DNA of 64,000 nucleotides, taken from the NCBI RefSeq assembly GCF_014199325.1, contig NZ_JACIJJ010000001.1, positions 434,001-498,000 on the forward strand, read 5' to 3'. This stretch comes from Sphingomonas yantingensis (lineage in GTDB: Bacteria > Pseudomonadota > Alphaproteobacteria > Sphingomonadales > Sphingomonadaceae). A model generated the notes under the pieces. The model searched no databases and had not been told where the DNA came from. It saw only the letters and a program-made list of their open reading frames with translations. Shown piece by piece: positions 16,562 through 26,274 of this stretch; the stretch's first letter is position 1, and every line of letters starts with the position of its first letter. The position numbers and the translations under genes were made by a program.

Positions 16562-19500
16562 TCAGAAGGTCAGGCGGGCGCTCAGCTGGAACTGGCGATC
16601 GCTCTTGAAGAACGAACGCGGCGCCTCCAGCCCGTCACCGTTTAGGACGAAGCTCGTCCTGATCTTGTAGTCGAAAAGATTGTTGACGGTCAGGCCGATC
16701 TTGAAATTCTGGTTGACCGTATAGAAGAACGACGCATCCGCCGAGTCCGTCGGCAGGCTGTAGACCGGCAGGAACGGGAAGCAGCAGTCGCGATTGCTCA
16801 AGAGGAACTTCGACCGCCAGTTATAGGCAAGGCGGGCGTAAATCCCGTACTTGTCGAAGAAGATCGACGTATTGACGTTATGCTTAGACAGCTGCGGCAA
16901 CGGAAGGTTGTCGTAGAGCCCCGTGATGTCCTGAGGCGGCTGGTTGCCGTCGCCCTCGTTCGGCGTTGGATCGGTCGAGGGGCGGAAATCGGGCGGCGAC
17001 AGGATGACGTTGCCAGCGTCGATGTAGGTATACGCGGCCTGGAAACCCAGGCCGCCCAGCGGCCCCGGCAGGAAGTCGTAGGTCTGCTGATAGGCGACCT
17101 CGATCCCCTTGATCTTGCTCGACCCCTCGGCATTTGCAGGACCCGTCAGCTGCAGCGCATAGGTCGACCCGCCATTGCTGAAATCGCGGGTGAAGCCGCT
17201 GTTCTGGACGATGACGTCGGTCAGGTTCTTGTAGAACAACGTTGCGGTGAGCGAGCCGACGCGCGCGAAATACCATTCGGCCGACAGGTCGAGCTGGTCC
17301 GACTTGATCGGCTGAAGGAACGGGTTGCTCGCCCGCGCCTCGAACGCGCCGGTGTTGCCGTTGAAACCGAGCGAGACGAAGTTGCGAAGGTCGCCAAAAT
17401 TCGGGCGGTTGATCGCCTTCGACGCGGCGAAACGGAATGTCAGCTTGTTGTTGACGTCGAACCGCAGGTTGAGGCTCGGCAGCCAGTTGTCGAACGTTTG
17501 CGTCGCCACCTGCGGCACCGAGGTGCCGTCGGCGAAGGCGAGCGCCGCGTTCTGCTGTGCGGCGGTGACGCCGGGGCGGCACAATGCCGGGATCTGCGAT
17601 GTGGGCGGCGCCTGGCCGGTGTTCGGATCCACCTCGGTCTGTTCGGCGCAATAGCTGGCGAAATCGGCGAAGCCGTTGGGCAGTACCTGATTGCGCTGAG
17701 GATAGTTGATCGCGCCTGCCGCCTTGTCGGTGGTGCGGACCCAGCGCACACCGATATTGCCCGAGAAACGTGCGCCGCTGTCGAAGTCGGTGCCGAAATC
17801 GGCACGCGCATAAGCGGCGATCGTCTCCTCGCTGTTCTCATACACCTCGTTGGGCTGGAAATAGCCCTCGATCAGCGCATCCAGCCCGGTGGCGGGCGTT
17901 CGATCCTCGAGCGGGGTGTAGGAGAACTGGCCCGAAGGATCCTTCGCCCGGCGAAGCAACTCGGTCAGCGCGTCGTGGTTGCTGAGAATGTCCTCGCGGA
18001 TCGCGGGCACGCTCGGCACGCTGGCATCGCCGCGGAAGAAACCCTCGAAGTTGTTGGTCGTGATCGCGTCCTGGGTCACCGAGACGAAGCGCGGCCCCTG
18101 ATCGACCCACGTCGCCGACAGCGAACCCCAGTTGTTGTAATCGTTGGTCCGCACCGTCTGCTGCCGCTTCGAATAGCGACCGCCGGCGCGCACCTTGCGC
18201 AGGAAGCTGTCGTCCGACACGTCGTACTCGAGGTCGCCGCGGAAGGCGTACTCGTCACCGTCGTTGATCGAGCGATTGTTGAAGGCGTTGTTGTAGAACC
18301 AGCTGTTCGGGCTGCCGAAATAGCTGGCGGTGTCGAAGCCCGGCGTGACGAAGCTGACATTGGGCAGCCCGCCGGTCAGGTCGATCGATACGTTCGAAAA
18401 CGTGTAGATGTCGACGATATCGTCGGTGCCCTCGGCCTCCGACTTGGCGTATTGCGCATCGAAATTGAAGCGCAGCCGATCAGTTGCGGCGAACTTCACG
18501 TTGAACGCCGCGTCCTGATTGGTCGACTTGGAATAGAAATAGCGATTGGTCGACGCGGTGTTAATCCCGCCCGGATTCACGAACTGCGGATACGGGCAGT
18601 AGGTCGAAGTATAGGGAAAACCGTTGTTAGGGATGACGCACGGATTGTTCGGCGTGTTGCGCGCCTGGAGATTGCCGCGACGCACGATGGTGCCGGAGGT
18701 GAAGATGCCGTTGTCGTCGAACGTGTAGTTGGCATTCGGATTGTACGGGAACCCGCCCTGGTTGATGTAACCCGCCGGATAGGTGTTGCCAATATCGTTG
18801 TAATATATGTTCGGTTCGACTGTCCGGTCCACCCAGCTTTCGATCGACTGCGCGCGCAGATATTGCGCGGTCAGCAGCAGCCGCTTGTCGGCGGTCTCGA
18901 ACTGCGCGGCGGCGGTGATGCTGTTGCGCTTGGTGTTGAAGCTCTGCTGGCGGAAGCCCGCGCCGCTCGGCGTGTAGACGGTGTCAAAACCCGGCGGCGT
19001 GGGAAAATTGTCGCAGACACGGATCTGGTACGGGGTGCCCTGGTTGATCAGGCGCCCCTCATTGGGGTTGTTGCCGTCGCACGTCACGCCGTCGAACTGC
19101 GAGCCCTGGTAATTGACGCCATCCGGCGCATAGCCGTCCACCCCGTCGTCGGGCGCGTTGAAGCGTGGCAGGAACGAGGAAACGAAGATCGAATCGGCGC
19201 GGCTGCGCTGCTGGAAGAAGCTGCCGCCGACGAGCAGGCCGAGGCGGTGCCCGTCGCCGACCGTCCACTGGTTGCTGAACAGCCCCGCGAACGACCCCTC
19301 GCCACGCTGCTCCAGGTCGCCCCAGCTCATCGCGCCCGACAGATAGATGATGCGGTCCTTGCTGTCGAAGGGCTTGCGCGTGTTGATGCTGACCGTGCCG
19401 GCGATGCCGCCTTCGATCAGGTCGGCGGTGGCGTTCTTGAACACCTCGACCGATCCGGCGAGCTCGGCCGGAATATCGTTATAGCCGATGTCACGCCCGG

Positions 19501-19948
19501 CGCTGACGGCGAACGTGTCGCGGCCGTTGAACTCGCCGCGGGTATAGGTCAGGCCGCGAATCTGGACGCCCGATCCTTCGACCGAGAAATGCTGCGAATC
19601 GTTGGGCGCGGCAAAGCGGTCGATCGACACGCCGGGAACGCGCTGCAGCGCCTCGTTGATCGACCGGTCTGGCAGCGCCCCGATATCCTCGGCGGTGATC
19701 GCATCGACGATCGTGTCTGACCGGCGCTTGATTTCTTGCGCGTTGGCGAGGCTGGCGCGGATGCCGGTGACGACGATATCGCCCACCGCCTCATCCTCGG
19801 TCGCAAGGTCGGGGCTCGCGGGCGGCGGCGCCGGTTCGGTCTGCTGCACTTCCTGTGCGAGCGCGGCGCCGTGGCCGATCGTCGCGATCGTCGAAACACT
19901 CGCTGCCAGGCGAAGCAGGCTCGCCCGCCGGATCGTCATCCCCTTCAT
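16562..19948 (-). CDS. TonB-dependent receptor (carbohydrate-type)
   Basis: An outer-membrane transporter of 1128 residues. A signal peptide covers about residues 1-31 (ends GAALAQ), followed by the TonB box region DIVVTGIRASLANAQ, the plug domain (DIGALPDRSINEALQRVPGV; GGIAGTVSINTRKPF) and a long beta-barrel ending in LSARLTF with terminal Phe. The ATG at 19948 follows a GGGGATG-type ribosome site; upstream in-frame codons look like leader. The size and plug match receptors found in polysaccharide loci of Caulobacter, Xanthomonas and sphingomonads. It is co-transcribed with the GH26 mannanase. Confidence 0.93.
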   Translation of the reverse strand: MKGMTIRRASLLRLAASVSTIATIGHGAALAQEVQQTEPAPPPASPDLATEDEAVGDIVVTGIRASLANAQEIKRRSDTIVDAITAEDIGALPDRSINEALQRVPGVSIDRFAAPNDSQHFSVEGSGVQIRGLTYTRGEFNGRDTFAVSAGRDIGYNDIPAELAGSVEVFKNATADLIEGGIAGTVSINTRKPFDSKDRIIYLSGAMSWGDLEQRGEGSFAGLFSNQWTVGDGHRLGLLVGGSFFQQRSRADSIFVSSFLPRFNAPDDGVDGYAPDGVNYQGSQFDGVTCDGNNPNEGRLINQGTPYQIRVCDNFPTPPGFDTVYTPSGAGFRQQSFNTKRNSITAAAQFETADKRLLLTAQYLRAQSIESWVDRTVEPNIYYNDIGNTYPAGYINQGGFPYNPNANYTFDDNGIFTSGTIVRRGNLQARNTPNNPCVIPNNGFPYTSTYCPYPQFVNPGGINTASTNRYFYSKSTNQDAAFNVKFAATDRLRFNFDAQYAKSEAEGTDDIVDIYTFSNVSIDLTGGLPNVSFVTPGFDTASYFGSPNSWFYNNAFNNRSINDGDEYAFRGDLEYDVSDDSFLRKVRAGGRYSKRQQTVRTNDYNNWGSLSATWVDQGPRFVSVTQDAITTNNFEGFFRGDASVPSVPAIREDILSNHDALTELLRRAKDPSGQFSYTPLEDRTPATGLDALIEGYFQPNEVYENSEETIAAYARADFGTDFDSGARFSGNIGVRWVRTTDKAAGAINYPQRNQVLPNGFADFASYCAEQTEVDPNTGQAPPTSQIPALCRPGVTAAQQNAALAFADGTSVPQVATQTFDNWLPSLNLRFDVNNKLTFRFAASKAINRPNFGDLRNFVSLGFNGNTGAFEARASNPFLQPIKSDQLDLSAEWYFARVGSLTATLFYKNLTDVIVQNSGFTRDFSNGGSTYALQLTGPANAEGSSKIKGIEVAYQQTYDFLPGPLGGLGFQAAYTYIDAGNVILSPPDFRPSTDPTPNEGDGNQPPQDITGLYDNLPLPQLSKHNVNTSIFFDKYGIYARLAYNWRSKFLLSNRDCCFPFLPVYSLPTDSADASFFYTVNQNFKIGLTVNNLFDYKIRTSFVLNGDGLEAPRSFFKSDRQFQLSARLTF

Positions 19949-20111
19949 GTCATCCCCTTCTTTGCACGATCGGCCGGCGTTATCGCCGTTTCCGCCGCGT
20001 GGCCGCACCACGCATGTTCGTCATAACATTCAGAACAACGCCGACAAGAGAGAAAAGAAAATTGATTTAATAAACATGCATCGGCAAGTAGTGCCAAGGA
20101 GAGAGGCGGGG

Positions 20112-21599
20112 ATGCGCACGATCATTCTGGGGGGCGGCACGGCCGGCTGGATGACGGCGGCGGCGCTGGCGCGACTGCTGCGCCCGATCACGCAGGTCAC
20201 GCTGATCGAATCAGCCGAGATCGGCATCGTCGGCGTGGGCGAGGCGACCTTGCCGCACATCCGCGCCTTCAATCAGCGGCTGGGTATCGACGAAGAGTCG
20301 TTCATGGCCGCGACGCTCGGGACCTTCAAGCTCGGCATCGATTTCCGCGACTTCGGGGCAGTTGGCGAATCCTACATTCATCCGTTCGGCAGTTTCGGCG
20401 CGCCGATCGGCGATGTCGGCTTTCATCACTATTGGCTGAGCGCCGGCGCCCCGCCCCCGCTCGAGCGGTTCAGCCTGCCTTGCCGGATGGCGCGTGCCGC
20501 CCGTTTCGCGCATCCGGACCCGCGCGAAGAAGCCGATCATGCCGGCTATGGCTATGCCTATCAGTTCGATGCGACGCGTTTCGCGCCATATTTGCGCGCG
20601 CGCGCAGAGGCCGACGGCGTCACCCGGATTGAGGGGCGGGTCGTCGGCGTCGATCGGATTGGTCAGACCGGGGACGTGACCGCCTTGATCCTGTCCGACG
20701 GCCGCCGGATCGAAGGCGACTTGTTCGTCGACTGCTCGGGTTTCGCTGCTCGCCTCATCGAGGGTGCAATGGCGGCGCCGTGGGAGGACTGGTCGCGCTG
20801 GCTGCCGTGCGACCGCGCGGTCGCCTTGCCCTGTGCGACGCCGGCGGGGCCGATCGAGCCTTATACCCGCGCGACCGCGATGGCGGCGGGTTGGCGCTGG
20901 CGCATTCCCCTTCAGCACCGGGTCGGCAACGGCTATGTCTATTCGAGCGCCCATCTGGGCGATGACGCTGCCGCCGATGCGATCGCCGGCGCGCTCGATG
21001 GCACGCCGCTGGCCGAGCCGCGGCTGCTGCGGTTTCGCGCCGGGCGGCGGCGCGAAAGCTGGGTGGGGAATGTCGTATCGGTCGGCCTTGCCAGCGGCTT
21101 TCTCGAGCCGCTCGAATCGACCAGTCTCTATCTGGCGCAGATGGCAATCACCGAGCTTGTCGAGTTGTTCCCCGATGGCGCCATCGATCCGCGCGACCGC
21201 GCCGAGTTCAATGCCCGCGTCGATAGCGAATATGACCGCATCCGCGACTTCCTGATCCTCCACTATACCGCGACGCGGCGCACCGATTCCGATTTCTGGG
21301 GCGACATGCGCGCGCTCGCGGTGCCGGATACGCTGGCCGAGCGGATCGAGTTGTGGCGGGAAACCGGACGCGTCGCACAATATTCGCGCGGCCTGTTTCT
21401 CGAGCCGAGCTGGGTCGCGGTACTGGTGGGGCAGGGCATCCTGCCGCGCGGGATCGACCCCCGGGCGGCCGCCGCGGAGCCGGACCGGCTGCGCCGCGCG
21501 ATGGCTGCGCTCGACGCGGATCTCACCGCTCGCGTCGCAGCGATGCCGGATCACGGGGCGACACTCGGGCTAGGCGTGTGCGCAGCGGATGCGGCCTAG
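20112..21599 (+). CDS. Flavin-dependent tryptophan-halogenase family protein 1
   Basis: A 495-residue FAD protein of the tryptophan-halogenase family. It has the FAD loop ILGGGTAGWMTAAA (6-19), GVGEATLP, the catalytic lysine (Lys73 in GTFKLG), the halogenase motif WRWRIP (261-266) and Glu335 in LEPLES, equivalent to the lysine/glutamate pair of PrnA. AGGAGAG at 20097 supports the ATG at 20112. Halogenases in TonB-receptor loci (such as BrvH) halogenate indole in vitro, but their natural substrates are unknown. It is divergent from the receptor gene. Confidence 0.88.
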   Translation: MRTIILGGGTAGWMTAAALARLLRPITQVTLIESAEIGIVGVGEATLPHIRAFNQRLGIDEESFMAATLGTFKLGIDFRDFGAVGESYIHPFGSFGAPIGDVGFHHYWLSAGAPPPLERFSLPCRMARAARFAHPDPREEADHAGYGYAYQFDATRFAPYLRARAEADGVTRIEGRVVGVDRIGQTGDVTALILSDGRRIEGDLFVDCSGFAARLIEGAMAAPWEDWSRWLPCDRAVALPCATPAGPIEPYTRATAMAAGWRWRIPLQHRVGNGYVYSSAHLGDDAAADAIAGALDGTPLAEPRLLRFRAGRRRESWVGNVVSVGLASGFLEPLESTSLYLAQMAITELVELFPDGAIDPRDRAEFNARVDSEYDRIRDFLILHYTATRRTDSDFWGDMRALAVPDTLAERIELWRETGRVAQYSRGLFLEPSWVAVLVGQGILPRGIDPRAAAAEPDRLRRAMAALDADLTARVAAMPDHGATLGLGVCAADAA

Positions 21600-21600
21600 G

Positions 21601-22809
21601 ATGTTGCCTCGCGTCATGCTGATCGGCGATGGACTGACCGCCCGGCTTGCAGCAGCGGCGCTGGGTCGGATGCTGCCGCGCGGGCACCTGATGTGGCTGG
21701 CCGTGCCGACGCAGCCTGCACCCATCGACCACTCCACGCGTCTCTGGCCCATCGCAGAGGCGTTTCACGAGCGTATCGCCCTGCCGCCGGAGGCGCTTGC
21801 CGCAGCGGGCGCCTGTAGCCATCGCGGCGAGCGGTTCGAGCATTGGCCTAGTCGCGTCGCCTGGTCGCTGCCGTCCGATGCCGACGCGATCGAGCAAGGA
21901 CATCTGGAGGCCTGGCTCGCTGATCGGAGCAGGCCGCTAGCGGGCGCGTCCCCGGACCCGGATGCGCCGCTGACGCGCATCGACCCGGTGGCCTATGGTC
22001 GGCTGCTCGAAGCGCACGCCGCGCGGATGGGCGTCGAGCGGCGGCCGGTGACCGCCCTTGCCGCCGAGCGCGCCGAGGACGGCGGGATCGCCCGCGTCAT
22101 CGTCGACGGTCATCCCCTCCGCGCCGACTGGTACATCGACACGGTCGGCACGCTTTCGCCCGCCCCGCGGCGTTCCGCGCCGACCGCCACGGGCCTCCTC
22201 GCCATCGGCGCGCCGCCGAAGGCAGGGGAAACGCTATTCCGCGCCGCGTCCTTCGGGTGGAGCGGCGGCGGAATGACCGGCTTCGCAGCGGGCGTCGAGC
22301 GTGATGCCGCGATCCGCCGCCACCGGGTCGAGGCCGCCGCCGATCCGCGGGCGATCATACCCGTCGCGCAACATCGTCGCGACGGGTGGGCCGCGAACGT
22401 CCTGGCGCTTGGGCCGGCGGCGTTCACGCCCGACCCGATTGCGCAGATCGAGCTTGCGCTGATCCACTCGGCCCTGTTGCGGCTTGGCGTCGCTCTGCCC
22501 GCAGGGGCACCCGTCGCGAGCGAGCGGGCCGAAGCCAATCGCCGCGGCGAGGCGGAGCATGACGCCGCGGCCGACTATGCACGTGCGCTGGTGATGATCG
22601 AGCGCGAGGGTCCCTACTGGCTGGCGGCATCGGCGCTGCCCGTATCGGCGGCGCTGGAGCGTCGGCTCGATCTGTTCTCGCGTCGGGGGCGGTTGCCACC
22701 GATCGAGGACGATCCGATTCCGCATGGACGATGGCGTGCAATGCTGGCCGGCCTCGGCCACGCACCGGCACGGCCCGATCCCCTTGCCCGCGCAGGATTG
22801 GCGGCATGA
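21601..22809 (+). CDS. Divergent tryptophan-halogenase-like protein lacking catalytic motifs
   Basis: A 402-residue protein sandwiched between two halogenases. Its start (VMLIGDGLTARLAAAALGRM) looks like a degenerate FAD loop, with GDG instead of GGG and no GVGEAT. I find neither the FKLG lysine nor a WxWxIP motif, so halogenation is unlikely. It may be an accessory or flavin-binding partner. An in-frame ATG at 21589 overlapping the previous stop is an alternative start. Its stop overlaps the next ATG (ATGA). Confidence 0.75.
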   Translation: MLPRVMLIGDGLTARLAAAALGRMLPRGHLMWLAVPTQPAPIDHSTRLWPIAEAFHERIALPPEALAAAGACSHRGERFEHWPSRVAWSLPSDADAIEQGHLEAWLADRSRPLAGASPDPDAPLTRIDPVAYGRLLEAHAARMGVERRPVTALAAERAEDGGIARVIVDGHPLRADWYIDTVGTLSPAPRRSAPTATGLLAIGAPPKAGETLFRAASFGWSGGGMTGFAAGVERDAAIRRHRVEAAADPRAIIPVAQHRRDGWAANVLALGPAAFTPDPIAQIELALIHSALLRLGVALPAGAPVASERAEANRRGEAEHDAAADYARALVMIEREGPYWLAASALPVSAALERRLDLFSRRGRLPPIEDDPIPHGRWRAMLAGLGHAPARPDPLARAGLAA

Positions 22810-24359
22810 GCGGGGGCGAGGGCGCGATCCGCGACGTCGTGATCGTTGGCGGCGGCACCGCGGGCTGGATGATGGCCGCGGCGGCGGCTCGCTATCTCGA
22901 CGACGGGCAGCGACGCATCACGCTGATCGAATCCGATGCGATCGGCACGGTGGGCGTGGGCGAGGCGACGATCCCGCCGATCCTCAACTTCAATGCGCTG
23001 CTCGGCATCGACGAGCGCGACTTCGTGAAGGCGACACAGGCAAGCTTCAAGCTCGGCATCGAATTCGTCGGTTGGGGCCGGTCGGGCGACCGATACATCC
23101 ATCCCTTTGGCACCTATGGCCGCGATATCCACGGCGTCGCCTTCCATCAGCTCTGGCGCAAATTCGCCGGGCGCCCCGGGGTCGGGCCGATCGACGATTA
23201 CGCGATGTCGATCGCTGCCGCGCGGGCGGGTCGCTTCGCGCATCCGACCGCCGATCCGCGCGATCCGCGTTCGCAGCTCGCCTATGCCTATCATTTCGAC
23301 GCTGGGCTCTATGCCGCGTTCCTGCGCGACTATGCCGAGCGCGACGGCGTGTCGCGTGTCGAAGGGCGGATCGCGGATGTCGAGCGCGATGCGGCAAGCG
23401 GCGACGTGCGGGCCGTGCAGCTTGACGATGGCCGCCGGATCGAGGGCGAGCTCTGGATCGACTGTTCGGGCTTTCGCAGCCTCCTTTTGGGCGAGACGAT
23501 GGGCGTGCCCTTCGTCGACTGGTCGCACTGGCTGCCCTGCGATCGCGCCTGGGCGGTGCCATGCGCGCGCGTCGATCCGCTGCTCCCCTATACCCGGTCG
23601 ACCGCTCGGCCGGCCGGCTGGCAATGGCGCATTCCGCTGCAGCACCGGACGGGCAACGGCCATGTCTTTTCGAGCGGCTTCATGACCGAGGAGACGGCGC
23701 TCGACCTGTTGCTCGCCAATCTCGACGACGCACCGGCTGGCGATCCACGGATGCTGCGCTTTACGGCGGGCCGTCGGGCGGAGCCGTGGCGGGGCAATGT
23801 CGTCGCTTTGGGGCTGGCGGCAGGGTTCCTCGAGCCGCTCGAATCAACGAGCATCCATCTCGTCCAGCATGGCATTCAGCTGTTGTTCGCGCTGTTCCCG
23901 GATCGTCGCTTCACCGCGGTCGAGCGGGCCGAATACAATCGGCTGATGACGGCGCAGTTCGATGCGATCCGCGACTTCATCATCCTCCATTATCACGCGA
24001 CCGAACGGCGCGGCGAACCCTTCTGGGACCATGTCCGTACGATGCCTATCCCCGATACGCTGGCGGCCAAGATTGCGCTTTTCCGGGAGAAAGGGCGTGT
24101 CTTTCGCTACGACGACGAGTTGTTCGCGGTGCCGAACTGGACGGCGGTGATGCTGGGGCAGGGCATCGTGCCGCGCACCCATGATCCGATTGCGGATTCG
24201 CTCGACGACGACCGCGTCCTGGCGATGATGGTGGCGCACCGACGCAACTGCAACGCGGCTGCTGCGGTGATGCCCACCCACGCCGCCTTTATTGAAAACC
24301 TGCTTCATGAGGGACCTGTCGTTCGCGCCCTTGGCCCGCACCGAAACAATGATCGGTAA
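22806..24359 (+). CDS. Flavin-dependent tryptophan-halogenase family protein 2
   Basis: A 517-residue halogenase-family flavoprotein. It has VIVGGGTAGWMMAAAA at 13-28, GVGEATIP, catalytic Lys82 in ASFKLGIEF, WQWRIP at 272-277, and Glu346 in LEPLES. It starts inside the stop of the middle gene. All residues known to be needed for halide chemistry in PrnA/RebH are present, so it is probably an active enzyme on a non-tryptophan aromatic or sugar-linked substrate. The C-terminal end abuts decayed DNA. Confidence 0.88.
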   Translation: MSGGEGAIRDVVIVGGGTAGWMMAAAAARYLDDGQRRITLIESDAIGTVGVGEATIPPILNFNALLGIDERDFVKATQASFKLGIEFVGWGRSGDRYIHPFGTYGRDIHGVAFHQLWRKFAGRPGVGPIDDYAMSIAAARAGRFAHPTADPRDPRSQLAYAYHFDAGLYAAFLRDYAERDGVSRVEGRIADVERDAASGDVRAVQLDDGRRIEGELWIDCSGFRSLLLGETMGVPFVDWSHWLPCDRAWAVPCARVDPLLPYTRSTARPAGWQWRIPLQHRTGNGHVFSSGFMTEETALDLLLANLDDAPAGDPRMLRFTAGRRAEPWRGNVVALGLAAGFLEPLESTSIHLVQHGIQLLFALFPDRRFTAVERAEYNRLMTAQFDAIRDFIILHYHATERRGEPFWDHVRTMPIPDTLAAKIALFREKGRVFRYDDELFAVPNWTAVMLGQGIVPRTHDPIADSLDDDRVLAMMVAHRRNCNAAAAVMPTHAAFIENLLHEGPVVRALGPHRNNDR

Positions 24360-24959
24360 CGCCCGGCGCGCTCGCAGCCTTCACCGAGCGGTGTATTCGC
24401 GCCCTCTTGTTCCCGAGGGACGGGATCAGGACGTCCAGTGCGACCGATGCCGCCTCGGGCTTGTTGCGGCTGTCGACATGCGGTCCGCGCGCCTTCACGG
24501 ACAGACCGCCCGTGCCCTCACCCGAGAGGCGGGAGATGCTTCCGGTGAGCGCGAACTCCATCGCGTCGACGATGCCGCTCTTATCCTTTCCGTTGAGCTC
24601 ACACGCCGCGAAGTTCTGTCCCTTTAGGTCGAGGGTCAGGTCCCGTATGCCGCGTGCGGGCGGCGGTTCGCCGTCCCCCACCGTAGCGGCGCGGGTGTCG
24701 GGCGCGTTCGCCGTCGTAGCCTCGACGAACAGCTCCATGCCTCCCCGCTCCAGGTGATAGTCGGGCGACTGGTGCTCGTGGCGCAGCCGGAACCCCATCT
24801 CCCGGAATGCGAACGACAGATAGAGCTCCCAGATCCGGGCGCTGTAGCCCGTCGTTTGGAAGCCCGGGCGCAATTGCCGTCAAGGTCGGGCGCCCAGCGC
24901 GAGAGTTCGGCCAGCAGCGCCTTCGCTCCCGCCGCCTGACCGGAACTGCCGTGTTTCAT
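24360..24959 (-). pseudogene. Decayed nuclease-like/ATPase-like gene fusion
   Basis: Read on the minus strand in two frames. From ATG 24959: SGQAAGAKALLAELSRWAPD. After a frameshift near 24875: GYSARIWELYLSFAFREMGF and then SPDYHLE...MELFVEATTAN, which looks like a PD-(D/E)xK nuclease core. It then runs into LTLDLKGQNFAACELNGKDK and SGIVDAMEFALTG, a damaged P-loop of an SMC/RecF-like ATPase (expected GPNGTGKS). Frameshift, lost Walker A and truncation against the halogenase gene show it is broken. Intact versions would suggest a defence-type ATPase/nuclease pair, which is inference. Confidence 0.55.
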
Positions 24960-25181
24960 CTCTTGGTCGTGTGCTTTGCCGGAGACGGATAGCACCGATT
25001 TCCAACGGATTCCCGAACAGCAACGGATCGGTGAGCGGGACGGCGACGGCAATTTTCGATCAGTGCCATAGCCGGCCTGAGCGTCCGCATTTGGTCCGAT
25101 CAAACTTCAGGCGGTTCCGCCAGTTTCAAGTCACCGGACCGCATGACCGGGCTTTCATACCGAAAGCTCTTTGCGGCAAGC

Positions 25182-25397
25182 TCACGAGGCGCGCACTTTG
25201 TCCAGAAAACTTCGGCCGATACGAAGCGTCGTGCCACTCGGCAGGACCACCGCCCAGACACCGCCGCCCTCGTGGCGAAGACCGTCGATCATGTCGCGCC
25301 GAACGATGGTCGAGCGATGGATGCGCTGGAAGAGCGACGCAGGTAGCCGGGCGGCGATATTGTCCATCGTCTCGCGCAGCAGGTGCGAGCGTCAAGC
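25182..25397 (-). pseudogene. C-terminal fragment of a LytTR response regulator
   Basis: The minus strand encodes LLRETMDNIAARLPASLFQR, IHRSTIV and SGTTLRIGRSFLDKVRAS, the second half of a LytTR DNA-binding domain, ending at a TGA. Upstream it joins, out of frame, the unrelated gene that follows in this list. There is no receiver domain. The intergenic stretch 24960-25181 holds no gene I can support. Confidence 0.6.
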
Positions 25398-26274
25398 TCG
25401 GCGGGTGGATAGGCGGTGGGCGTGTATCGCTGCGCCATCAAGCCTCGGCGAAAGCAATGCTCCCATCCCGCGGACTCGATGGATACCGCGTAGCCCTTCG
25501 ACGACCTGCCACCGTTGTATTCGACGATGGCGGCGTGGACGTTGACGTCCCTCAGGTGCCCGACGGTCCGATTGCCGATGGCTAGCACTTGTTCGATCTC
25601 CGGCGCGAGCCTGCGGCTGTTATTCCAGAACAGCCGCATGTCGTCGACGATGCTGTGTGCGAGCTTCGTGACGTCGTCGGGCGTGAAGGAGCAGAAGTAT
25701 TCCCCACCCGCGATCAGATCCATGTCGCGCGCGAGGACTGCGCCCGCGGCGCCGTCGAACGGCGGGAACTGAAGTTGCTCGTTCGGCCGATCGCCACGGA
25801 AGCACTCCACGATGACCGGTCTTCCAAGCGCGTGGTAAGGTAGATCGGCGCTTATCCTCTCGATGCTGCTCAGCAGCAGCGCCAGGTTGGAGCCGTAGAT
25901 GTTGGAGGGAAGTTCGTCCTCGACGTGAAGCCCGGGTCGGTCGATGTCAAAGCCGAGGTACTCGGCTCCGACGATGACGGTTCCCAAAACCGCCATCATG
26001 TCAACCCGGGCGGGGAGGGCGAAGTCGGGCCCACTTTTTCTCGAGAGCTTCTCGAGCTGCCTAGAGACCTCTTCCACGGCTTCCCGGTCCAGCGCCAACC
26101 AGGCTCGGGCGGCGACGTCCAAGCCTACTTGCCGTGCCTCCGACAGGTAAAGGTTGTTCAGGGCGTGCGCGGCGAGTGTGCCGGTGGGCGTCGTCGCCGA
26201 TCCGAGGGCTGAGTCCAGATGAGCCCGACGCGATCCGCGTCGGGCGCTGGAGAGCCTTCATTGTCGTTCGTCAT
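25398..26274 (-). pseudogene. Frameshifted hypothetical gene of unknown family
   Basis: A good coding pattern runs in one frame from about 26250 to 25398 (for example NNLYLSEARQVGLDVAARAW, ARVDMMAVLGTVIVGAEYLG, FCSFTPDDVTKLAHSIVDDM). The only plausible start, MTNDNEGSPAPDADR at 26274, lies in a different frame, implying a frameshift near 26230. At the other end it is cut and fused to a LytTR fragment. I recognise no family. Confidence 0.5.

Noticed and set aside
16880..19720. Very long plus-strand open frame opposite the large TonB receptor
   Set aside because: It is the mirror of a clearly assigned receptor gene in GC-rich DNA, has no ribosome site, and its residues show the Arg/Val/Gly bias of antisense frames.
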